Positions 36,166-43,484 of a DNA stretch of 58,022 nucleotides are shown in pieces. A program made the translations under genes and the position numbers. Below the pieces are notes generated by a model. The model ran no database searches. It was not told where the DNA came from and worked only from the letters and a program-made list of their open reading frames with translations. This DNA is from Flavobacteriales bacterium. GTDB taxonomy: Bacteria > Bacteroidota > Bacteroidia > Flavobacteriales_D > Crocinitomicaceae. Every line of letters starts with the position of its first letter. Within the stretch, counting starts at the first letter, position 1. The stretch spans positions 1 to 58,022 of the forward strand of contig JABXHO010000060.1 of the NCBI GenBank assembly GCA_013373595.1, read 5' to 3'.

Positions 36166-36924
36166 ATGAAATTTCAAAAGAATCTACATTTTGGGCCGTT
36201 CACTGAGGAGGTAAAACTAGAGGTTTTTAACGCACTGGAAAGAGCAATCTTTGATGTAGTATGCGAGCTAAAAGAAGCTTTACGGAGTAATTATAGAAAG
36301 GAAGATGGCGAAAAATTTGTGTTTTTTGATCAGGAGTCTTTATCTGAGAAGACGATTGCTGATAATCGAAGGGAAGCTTTTGTAAGTTCTAAATATGAAG
36401 AGTTGTATAACCTACAAGATGGGGAGAGCTACACGACAGATGAGAATATGATTCACTCTTTTCGTGGTGAAAATGGTTTGATTGTCAATGCGACCAGAAT
36501 GTACGAGGGAGGTGATTCTCTTGTTTATCTCGAAGTCGAATGTAATAGTGTGGAGGTACTGAGGATTATTCAAAATTCATGCGAAAAGTATTTTTCATTT
36601 ATGAGCTATACAGACGTTATAGAATTGATCCAAAAAAGAAATTTAATGACTAAGATTTGTTTGTTCATGTTGTCTATTGAAGCAAGTTCTCATGATTCTC
36701 CATTGGACGAAGTGGTGGATTTGTACAAGCAAGCCCTTAATTCTGAGAAGAAGGAAATTGTTGAAAATACACTGTATTGTATCGCTTTTGATGAAAGTGA
36801 AGGAGGGGTTTATGCTCAATTCTTCCAAGATAAAATTTTAGAAATGAAGGCAGGAAATAAGGATAGTAACATGGATAGTATTTATGACTTTGTAATTGGA
36901 GAAATTCAAGCTAGGTTGTCTTGA
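36166..36924 (+). CDS. Cytosolic protein of unknown function adjacent to large cargo
   Basis: A 252-aa protein with no signal peptide or membrane span and no recognised family. The sequence is mixed alpha/beta, acidic, and more AT-rich than the upstream core genes (32-37% GC in counted 60-base blocks), like the 3' end of the cargo gene before it. It starts 16 bases after the cargo stop and ends 30 bases before the AAA+ ATPase gene. Position and matched composition suggest that it entered together with the cargo tail. It could be a cytosolic chaperone, immunity factor or loading adaptor for that cargo. This is inference from genomic context only. Confidence 0.55.
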   Translation: MKFQKNLHFGPFTEEVKLEVFNALERAIFDVVCELKEALRSNYRKEDGEKFVFFDQESLSEKTIADNRREAFVSSKYEELYNLQDGESYTTDENMIHSFRGENGLIVNATRMYEGGDSLVYLEVECNSVEVLRIIQNSCEKYFSFMSYTDVIELIQKRNLMTKICLFMLSIEASSHDSPLDEVVDLYKQALNSEKKEIVENTLYCIAFDESEGGVYAQFFQDKILEMKAGNKDSNMDSIYDFVIGEIQARLS

Positions 36925-36954
36925 TATTCGTCTAGAACATAAAATCAGCATTCA

Positions 36955-38268
36955 ATGAAACACCTCCTAACATTCCTCGAATACTACATCCGATTTCGAA
37001 TCGAAACAGAACTAGGCGCTGAAACAGTAACAGCAAAACCGAACCTCGAACTCGGAGAGTCAGAAAGCCCTGACGCGCTCGAACGCTTCCTGATCGAACA
37101 CAACTTTTCAGAAGCGGAAATCGTGATTTGTCTCTTGGCGATCGTGCCACACATCGACGCAGGTTTCATCACACGCATCATCACGAGTTTATTACCTGCT
37201 GGAGGAGAATTTGCGGAGTTCGGAGGAATCAAAGGGAAAACGCATCGCGGAATTATCCCAACAGGCGAAACAGCAGTATATGTATTGGCTGGAAATGATC
37301 CGCTGGCACGCATGGAAGCAAAAAAGCTCTTGGATGGGAGCTCTCGATTGTCGGAACAAAATATCGTCACGCTCGGCCCCGTTGCAAAGGGTGAATCGTT
37401 AATCAGTGGTTTGCTGATGGTAGATCACGAAACGATGGAACTGATGACAACAGGACGACAAGTAAAACCATCGTTGAATACAGATTTTCCTGCTTCGCTC
37501 ATTGAAACAGGCTTGACGTGGGAGGATTTGGTGTTAAACAACGATACACTGAATGAAGTCAAGGAGATTGAAACGTGGTTACAATACAATAATGTGATCC
37601 TGAACGAGTGGGGGATGAGTGGCATTATTAAGCCCGGTTACCGCGTGATGCTGTATGGCCCGCCAGGAACAGGAAAAACACTGACGGCTGCACTCCTTGG
37701 AAAATTCACCAATCGCGATGTGTATCGAATCGATTTATCCATGGTGGTATCGAAATACATAGGGGAAACAGAGAAAAACTTGGGTAAACTCTTCGATAAA
37801 GCGGAGAACAAAGATTGGATTCTCTTTTTTGACGAAGCAGATTCGGTTTTCGGAAAGCGAACAAGTGTCCGCGATGCTCATGATAAATACGCCAACCAAG
37901 AAGTTTCATATCTCCTTCAGCGCATTGAAGCACATCCTGGCTTGGTGATTCTCGCATCAAACTTTAAAAGCAATATTGACACGGCCTTTTCGCGAAGATT
38001 TCACTCCATTATCGAATACAAGGTGCCGAATCAAAACGAGCGCAAACAATTGTGGGAGAAAAGTCTTCCGAAAGGAATTCCTCTGGCAGAGGATGTTTCA
38101 ATCGACAAGCTCGCGAGTATGTACGAAGTCACGGGAGCCAATATCGTAAATATTGTTCAGTACGCCTGTCTACAGAAATTGAAGAAAGAAGTAGAGGCGA
38201 TTCAGCTTGAGGATCTTTTGAATGGAATCAAAAAGGAATATTTGAAAGAAGACAAGATGTTTGGGTAG
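36955..38268 (+). CDS. eCIS AAA+ ATPase (Pvc15/Afp15-like)
   Basis: A 437-aa single-AAA+ ATPase of the type found at the end of eCIS loci, thought to help assembly or cargo loading (Pvc15). The N-terminal ~200 residues are a family-specific domain. The AAA module has Walker A GPPGTGKT at 235-242, Walker B WILFFDEAD with D293-D296, a sensor-like ILASNFKSNID, and the arginine-containing AFSRRFHSII. It is a single-domain protein, unlike the two-domain ClpV of type VI secretion. No membrane segment. It lies 30 bases after the unknown gene and closes the cluster; the next gene is convergent. Confidence 0.93.
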   Translation: MKHLLTFLEYYIRFRIETELGAETVTAKPNLELGESESPDALERFLIEHNFSEAEIVICLLAIVPHIDAGFITRIITSLLPAGGEFAEFGGIKGKTHRGIIPTGETAVYVLAGNDPLARMEAKKLLDGSSRLSEQNIVTLGPVAKGESLISGLLMVDHETMELMTTGRQVKPSLNTDFPASLIETGLTWEDLVLNNDTLNEVKEIETWLQYNNVILNEWGMSGIIKPGYRVMLYGPPGTGKTLTAALLGKFTNRDVYRIDLSMVVSKYIGETEKNLGKLFDKAENKDWILFFDEADSVFGKRTSVRDAHDKYANQEVSYLLQRIEAHPGLVILASNFKSNIDTAFSRRFHSIIEYKVPNQNERKQLWEKSLPKGIPLAEDVSIDKLASMYEVTGANIVNIVQYACLQKLKKEVEAIQLEDLLNGIKKEYLKEDKMFG

Positions 38269-38329
38269 TCTATTTCCGAAGGAGTATCCCTTTTGAATCG
38301 ATGCTATGTTTCGACTTTTTAGAATCGGC

Positions 38330-39424
38330 TCAATCCAACTTATACTTTCCAATATGATCAATCAAGTCTCCTCCCAAATAGAGGTAACCATCGTGTTCTT
38401 CGACTGAACTCGCTTCGGGTACTTTCTTTCCCGTTGTATCGTAATATGTTTTTAGAATTTTCCCATCTGGACTGAGGTGCATGATCATTCCAAACGATTC
38501 TTGTTTCGGTTGAAGCCAAATGGGCAGCGCGTAAACAAACTTTTTTAATCCAACTTTCGGTTGAATTTTGTCCAGCATGTCATCGCGACGAGTGGTAAAT
38601 CCGAGCCAAAAACTTCCATCTTCGCGACGTGAAATTCCGTTGGGTAATCCTGGGAGATTATCTATGAAAATGTCAGTTTCTCCTGTTTTTTCACCCTTTA
38701 ACCAGTGCCGAACAATACGGTATTTCGTGAGGTCCACCATCAATACGAACTTGTCGTTTTGTGAAACCGCCACTCCATTCCCGAAAAATGAGCTGTCCAC
38801 AAGCGTTTTGACCTTTTCTGTTTGTGGATCGTAGCAGTAAAGTCCTCCGTCTGGCTTCATTTCCATAATGATCTTACGAACTGCTTTTTTACCAAATGAG
38901 GTACGTGATGAGGTATTCGAGAAGTAAATTTTCCCATCACTGGCAATGTCTACATCGTTGGGAATCAAAAACGGATTTCCGTGTTCATCTTGACTTGCCA
39001 AGGTGGTGATTTTTCCGAAAGGATCAATACGAACCAATCCACGTGATTGATCGCAGGCAACGAGATTTCCTTCGTGATCAAAATGCATCCCAGCTACCCA
39101 TGAATTTGTATTGCAAAACGTGGTCAAAACACCGTTCGTGTCTATTTTGATAATCCTTCCATCAGAAAAGTCTTTTTCAGATACGTGTACGCCGCAGAAA
39201 ATATTTCCATCATTGTCTACTGCAATGTCTTCGGGACCGTACCATCCTTCCAAATCAATCCATTCAGTGGATTCTAACAAATCATTTTCTGCTAATTTAC
39301 CTGTTAATTCGGGCTTTTCAGGAGGCGTCCACGCCAGTGGTTGGAGCGAGCAACTGTTTAACAATGCAAGTGCGAAAATGGAAAATAATCCAAGGGAAAC
39401 GAATGTATTTTGTCTTCTATTCAT
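38330..39424 (-). CDS. SMP-30/gluconolactonase-like beta-propeller lipoprotein
   Basis: Predicted lipoprotein of the cell envelope, 364 aa from ATG 39424. An upstream in-frame ATG (39451) would add nine residues before the signal peptide, so the later start fits a short basic N region (MNRRQ) and lipobox LLNSC better. The mature protein has repeated propeller blades: WYGPEDIAVDNDGNIFCGV, MHFDHEGNLVACDQSRGL, IPNDVDIASDGKIYFSN, and LPNGISRREDGSFWLGFT. These are typical of SMP-30/LRE and strictosidine-synthase-like proteins. Substrate and enzymatic status are unknown; it may be a hydrolase-like or only a binding propeller. The gene is 64 bases upstream of the convergent AAA+ gene end and 64 bases downstream of a Crp-type regulator gene. 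Confidence 0.8.
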   Translation of the reverse strand: MNRRQNTFVSLGLFSIFALALLNSCSLQPLAWTPPEKPELTGKLAENDLLESTEWIDLEGWYGPEDIAVDNDGNIFCGVHVSEKDFSDGRIIKIDTNGVLTTFCNTNSWVAGMHFDHEGNLVACDQSRGLVRIDPFGKITTLASQDEHGNPFLIPNDVDIASDGKIYFSNTSSRTSFGKKAVRKIIMEMKPDGGLYCYDPQTEKVKTLVDSSFFGNGVAVSQNDKFVLMVDLTKYRIVRHWLKGEKTGETDIFIDNLPGLPNGISRREDGSFWLGFTTRRDDMLDKIQPKVGLKKFVYALPIWLQPKQESFGMIMHLSPDGKILKTYYDTTGKKVPEASSVEEHDGYLYLGGDLIDHIGKYKLD

Positions 39425-39488
39425 GATTGATGCTTTTTTGTTCAGTTGCAAAGCTATTCGTCCTCTTTCTGCTCCGCATTGACATTTG

Positions 39489-40064
39489 TTAAGAAGTGAC
39501 TAATTGCTTGCGAATGCGGCTCAACGATTCGGGTGTCATTCCCAAAAAGCTCGCAATTTGATGCTGCGGAACGCGTTGCACGATTTTTTTATCATACGTT
39601 TCCATAAAGTCGAGGTATTTCTGCTTGGCCGTTTTTGTCTGCATCGTGAGCGTTCGATCGAGAATACACAAGTAATTTCGTTCGGCGAGAACACGTCCCA
39701 ATCGTTCAAAGTTGGAAGATTCATCATAGAGCTCTTTCAAGGTGTTGTACGAAAGTTCGTAAACCGTGCTGTTTTCAATCGCTTCGAGTGTCTCAAACGA
39801 AGGAGATTGATCGATAAAACTGGCGTAGGTCGAAATAAATTGATGGTCGCACGCGAAATAGGTCGTGATTTCTTTCCCATCCATCAGGTGATAGGTGCGC
39901 AGTAAACCGTTTTCAATGAAATAGATGCCTCTTGCGATTGTTCCCGATCGAACAATTTCTGTTCTCGCTTCGAATTCTTTTCGAATCAACTTGGAGCTGA
40001 GGCGTTCCACTTCACCCTGACTGAGTCCAATCTCTTCCTGTAAATATGTACGTAACTCCTTCAT
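39489..40064 (-). CDS. Crp/Fnr-family transcriptional regulator
   Basis: 191-aa DNA-binding regulator. The N-terminal cNMP-binding-like domain (about 20-115) is present: IVRSGTIARGIYFIENGLLR and the DGKEITTYFACDHQFIS stretch are typical of the Bacteroidota branch. The conserved RXA cAMP-contact motif is not visible, so the ligand may differ or be absent. The C-terminal helix-turn-helix lies at about 150-185 (RVPQHQIASFLGMTPESLSR). It is upstream of the SMP-30-like lipoprotein gene on the same strand and may be cotranscribed with it. Its targets cannot be read from the sequence. Confidence 0.88.
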   Translation of the reverse strand: MKELRTYLQEEIGLSQGEVERLSSKLIRKEFEARTEIVRSGTIARGIYFIENGLLRTYHLMDGKEITTYFACDHQFISTYASFIDQSPSFETLEAIENSTVYELSYNTLKELYDESSNFERLGRVLAERNYLCILDRTLTMQTKTAKQKYLDFMETYDKKIVQRVPQHQIASFLGMTPESLSRIRKQLVTS

Positions 40065-40184
40065 GCGTGTAGATCTAGTGCGAAGTTAGAATTATGTGGT
40101 CAAGATCAAAATTAAGAGAAAGCACGAAGAGGCACTTAATTTATGCTTAAATTAGAAAGAGATTCATGAACTTAACCAAAGAAG

Positions 40185-40589
40185 ATGGAACCTAAAGATT
40201 CAACAATGACGTCCTTCTACCAAATGCTGGGTAGAGTGTTTTATGCAACGGCACAGGCAGATAATCATGTGCACGAAAAGGAAGTAGCTACGCTGAAGCA
40301 AATCGTGAAGGATTTATGGCTCGATGTAGAAGATGCTACCGACGAATTCAGCTCGGATGCTGCATTTCAAATCGAAATTGTATTTGATTACTTACTCGAA
40401 AATGAAATCGTCGTGGAAAACGTGCTAGAAGATTTAAACGAGTTCAAATCGATTCACACTAGTCTCTTCACGGAAAAAATGTCAAAACTGATCATGGATA
40501 CGGCTTCAAAGATTGCCGCTTCGTTTGCACAAAGCAATAAGTCGGAGGTGGTGTTTTTGAGTGAGTTGTGGTTGGTGTTGAAGGGGTAG
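40185..40589 (+). CDS. TerB-like small helical protein
   Basis: A 134-aa all-helical soluble protein. The segment MLGRVFYATAQADNHVHEKE (about 14-33) followed by a repeated helical pattern resembles TerB/DjlA-N domains, including a metal-binding-like A-x-AD-x-H-V-x-E-x-E arrangement. TerB proteins occur in stress or tellurite-resistance and membrane-linked complexes, but no Ter neighbours are present here. It stands alone, divergent from the Crp-type regulator and convergent with an envelope gene, whose terminator lies just downstream. Homology is moderate and no function is claimed. Confidence 0.5.
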   Translation: MEPKDSTMTSFYQMLGRVFYATAQADNHVHEKEVATLKQIVKDLWLDVEDATDEFSSDAAFQIEIVFDYLLENEIVVENVLEDLNEFKSIHTSLFTEKMSKLIMDTASKIAASFAQSNKSEVVFLSELWLVLKG

Positions 40590-40660
40590 GGTAGGATTAC
40601 TAAACGCGTAATGATATTTTGAGATAAATTTACAGCAATATATCTGCTTATTATAAAGCA

Positions 40661-40698
40661 TATTAAAAAAAAGCACAGGGAGCTAACAGAAGCCCCTG
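40661..40698 (-). terminator. Rho-independent terminator of the minus-strand envelope gene
   Basis: Read on the minus strand, CAGGG pairs with CCCTG across a 13-base loop region (40676-40698), with two further inner GC pairs possible and one bulged T. A run of eight T residues (40664-40672 region) follows about three bases later. It lies about 40 bases after the stop of the 40739-41719 gene. This is the expected terminator shape and position. Confidence 0.55.
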
Positions 40699-40738
40699 AT
40701 ACCTTTATTTCGGATTAGTTTTAGCTGCTATTTCTGAA

Positions 40739-41719
40739 CTATTGAGTGACCTCTTTCTTCTTAGCATTCTCCTTTTCAATTGAGAAAATAGAATATCCAA
40801 AACCAACACTTAACCAAGGATCACCATTATACGTCCATCCATAGGTGTCTTGATTTTGTCTACTCAATCTGTCCATACCGATGAAGACCCCAATTTGAAC
40901 CTTATCAAAGGTAACAACTTGCCCAACCGCTAACGTTAATGTAGGAAATGTATTACTTGAAGTAAGTCGATTATGGTTTCTACTTACCGATAAGGAGTCG
41001 ATTACAGTGCTTGAAATACCGTAAGACAGAATAGTGGAGAATATGAATTTCCGCCAGCTTTTATGCCCATAGGTAATCCCAATTGCATTATTGATGTTTA
41101 AACTTCCTGAAAAATCAGCTTTTCCTGATTGGATTCGTGCTTTAAAAGGTAGATTCAACAATCCAAAGGCGAGAGATGGTGAAATCTTCATGAACTCAGT
41201 GGCGTGTGCAGTGATATCTTTGGTTTTAACTTTGAAGTATTTTTGGGCACTTCCAAAGTCGTTACTTTTCACTATTGATTGCACTTCTTCTTGTTTCTTT
41301 GGCAGACCTTTTACATCGGCATTGTACTTCAAAAATGGCGCTTGTTTAGCTTCCTTTTTCTCCTTAATGAATGCATTTTTTCCGTCAGTATAGTTCAAAA
41401 TTTGAATTACTGCTAACGAATCATTCGACTGAATAACTCTGAATTGCTGTCCAGTTTGCGATAAATATGTCTGGTCATCATCAGTTTCCAGAACAGATGC
41501 CCCTTTTGCATTGCACCGTACCATTAAAATGGCATTGTTCCAAATGTAAAGACCATTTAATGTAGAGTTTGGATTCTCTAATTTCGTCGATTCATCGAAT
41601 CTTGTCTCTGGAAATGATTCACTATCTACTTCTTCAATAATTTCTGTTGTATCTGCTTCTTCCTGTGAATAACAAGAGAATGTACTTAATAAGGCGAATG
41701 ATGCTATAATTAATTTCAT
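40739..41719 (-). CDS. Secreted/outer-membrane protein of unknown function
   Basis: A 326-aa protein with a Sec signal peptide (MKLIIASFALLSTFSCYSQ). The start of the mature part is acidic (EEADTTEIIEEVDSE). A mixed segment of ~150 residues follows, containing an interrupted Trp/Asn/Ala domain. The last ~130 residues are built of alternating hydrophobic strands such as NAIGITYGHKSWRKFIFSTI and TFPTLTLAVGQVVTF, suggesting a beta-barrel or outer-membrane-associated domain. It is divergent from the repeat protein at 41938. I recognise no specific family. Confidence 0.55.
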   Translation of the reverse strand: MKLIIASFALLSTFSCYSQEEADTTEIIEEVDSESFPETRFDESTKLENPNSTLNGLYIWNNAILMVRCNAKGASVLETDDDQTYLSQTGQQFRVIQSNDSLAVIQILNYTDGKNAFIKEKKEAKQAPFLKYNADVKGLPKKQEEVQSIVKSNDFGSAQKYFKVKTKDITAHATEFMKISPSLAFGLLNLPFKARIQSGKADFSGSLNINNAIGITYGHKSWRKFIFSTILSYGISSTVIDSLSVSRNHNRLTSSNTFPTLTLAVGQVVTFDKVQIGVFIGMDRLSRQNQDTYGWTYNGDPWLSVGFGYSIFSIEKENAKKKEVTQ

Positions 41720-41937
41720 GACATTTTATTTTTAGTTCTGATTGAAAACAACATGTTTCAATTACTTAAACAAAGGTCTTGAAGTCATTTTGTCATGCCT
41801 TCCCAAAAAACATGTATTTATTCCCTAACGGTTTTCCGTGATGAAGAAATCACCGATTGCGATGAAATGGGAAGGAAGGGTAGTAATCAACTTTGTAGGG
41901 TAATCCGAAGTAAAGAATTAACTAAAAGCAAAATGCC

Positions 41938-42960
41938 ATGAAAATCAAAGTAATGAGTCTATTAGCACTTGTGTTTACTCTGACCTTGAACACACAAAAT
42001 TCTCAAGCTCAATGCGAGGGTAATCAAGCTGAATTGGATGCAATTAAATTACGGTATGAGTCCAAGTACAAAAACGTAGAAAAAAGAGCAAAAGAAATTG
42101 AAGAAGAAGCACCTGACCCGGATAATGATCTGGAGGCTGGCGTCAAAGTTGATTTCGATATCACTATGAACGAACAGCATTTTGCATTGGATTTGGTCTC
42201 CGTAACAATGAAGGATAAGAAAATTGCATTTGATCTGCCTCAGATAATAATGGAAACGAAATCAATCAAATTTGACGAAATCTATACAAAAATGGTGACA
42301 AAGAAAACAGGTCAATACCCTGAAATTCACTGCGAGGACACCTGGATATACGGGCCGTTTGGATCGAAAACAAAAGGCGTTCCAAAATGTAAAACGAAGT
42401 GGAAAGATATTTTAACTGATGTCCCTGAAATACATACAAGAACAGTTGAGATTAAGACGGACTTGCCACAGTTTAAAATGGTAACCACTGAATTTATTAC
42501 GGCTATGCCAGAATTCAAGATGGTACGCCAAGACATTAAAATGAATTTGCCAAGTATTACAGTGAAGGACGTAGCAGCTGAGACTAAAAAGATGGAAGAA
42601 GAGACAGAAAATCTTAAGAACTACAGTCAGGATTTGGTTGGGGAGCAAAAAAAGGAGTTTTCATCAGCGATTTCAAGTAATTTTCAATGCCAAAGAGACA
42701 ATTTGCTTGTGAAGCGAGAAGAACTAACCGAAAGTTTTTCACGGTCGATAAGAGAAATTGATGGAAATATCAAAGAGCTGAGAGCGAATGGCTTCGATCC
42801 ATCTAGTTTAAAATCCTCTGATGGTCAGACCATGAATCTTTTAGAGCTCAAAGAACAGCTTGTGGAAAAGGAAAAAGAAGCATTGGCAAGTATTGATAAT
42901 GCCATTGAGGAGTTAAATCGTTCGGAGAAGGAAACAATCGTGAAATATTTTACTGAGTAA
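41938..42960 (+). CDS. Secreted coiled-coil protein with 14-residue strand repeat
   Basis: A 340-aa protein with a signal peptide (MKIKVMSLLALVFTLTL..., ending SQAQ). A helical segment follows (about 25-65), then a repetitive beta part with units [DNA]-[LVM]-P-x4... of exactly 14 residues: DVPEIHTRTVEIKT (161), DLPQFKMVTTEFIT (175), AMPEFKMVRQDIKM (189), NLPSITVKDVAAET (203). A similar unit lies near 99 (DLPQIIMETKSIKF). The C-terminal third is a long coiled coil (about 215-335) with the cluster SSNFQCQRDNL. No family recognised. Divergent from the secreted protein upstream; the next gene follows after 86 bases. Confidence 0.6.
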   Translation: MKIKVMSLLALVFTLTLNTQNSQAQCEGNQAELDAIKLRYESKYKNVEKRAKEIEEEAPDPDNDLEAGVKVDFDITMNEQHFALDLVSVTMKDKKIAFDLPQIIMETKSIKFDEIYTKMVTKKTGQYPEIHCEDTWIYGPFGSKTKGVPKCKTKWKDILTDVPEIHTRTVEIKTDLPQFKMVTTEFITAMPEFKMVRQDIKMNLPSITVKDVAAETKKMEEETENLKNYSQDLVGEQKKEFSSAISSNFQCQRDNLLVKREELTESFSRSIREIDGNIKELRANGFDPSSLKSSDGQTMNLLELKEQLVEKEKEALASIDNAIEELNRSEKETIVKYFTE

Positions 42961-43046
42961 GTATCAAACAGCAAATTAAGCGTGAAGTTCATCTGAAAAG
43001 ACGCTAAACATTTTTTAACTAAGTTTAATTATCAAAATCAAAAACT

Positions 43047-43457
43047 ATGAATGTAGTACAAGAAAATCAATGGGATATTACGGATATCTATGAAAGTGAT
43101 CTGACCGGAGGGAAAACCGATAAAGACTTTATGTACATAATTACCTTCCTAGGTGAGGGCGAGGTGGTAAAAATAGAAGAGCTCGAGGAATGTGATGTTT
43201 CCGAAGAACTCCGTCGCGAGCTAGAACAAGTTCAAGGCTATACGATTAACGATAGGATCTTAAGAGCGACGGTCAATTATACTGGGGTGGCGGGCAATGT
43301 TAGGCTCAATGCTACAAAGTTTTATAAAGCCAAAACCGTACCAGGGCAATATTGTATATTGATTTTACAGGATTCCGATCCAAATGGGAGGGGAAGAAAA
43401 AAGAAGCGTACTTCGAGTGCCGTGACTGATGTTAAACCGACAAACCCATTAAGGTAG
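43047..43457 (+). CDS. Hypothetical cytosolic protein upstream of the two-component operon
   Basis: A 136-aa soluble protein without signal or membrane segment. It has an acidic N-terminal part (LGEGEVVKIEELEECDVSEE), a beta-rich centre (LRATVNYTGVAGNVRLNATKFYKA) and a basic tail (NGRGRKKKRTSS). No family recognised. It lies 28 bases before the histidine kinase gene on the same strand, so it may be cotranscribed with it. No function is claimed. Confidence 0.5.
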   Translation: MNVVQENQWDITDIYESDLTGGKTDKDFMYIITFLGEGEVVKIEELEECDVSEELRRELEQVQGYTINDRILRATVNYTGVAGNVRLNATKFYKAKTVPGQYCILILQDSDPNGRGRKKKRTSSAVTDVKPTNPLR

Positions 43458-43484
43458 ATTGGAAATACTTTCGATCATAAATAG

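Noticed and set aside
7393-38268. Prophage
   Set aside because: No terminase, portal, capsid, integrase or lysis genes. The tail-like genes have eCIS-specific partners (DUF4157, DUF4255, AAA+).
7393-38268. Type VI secretion system
   Set aside because: No TssJ/L/M membrane complex and no two-domain ClpV; the ATPase is the single-domain Pvc15 type and the cap/cargo proteins are eCIS-type.
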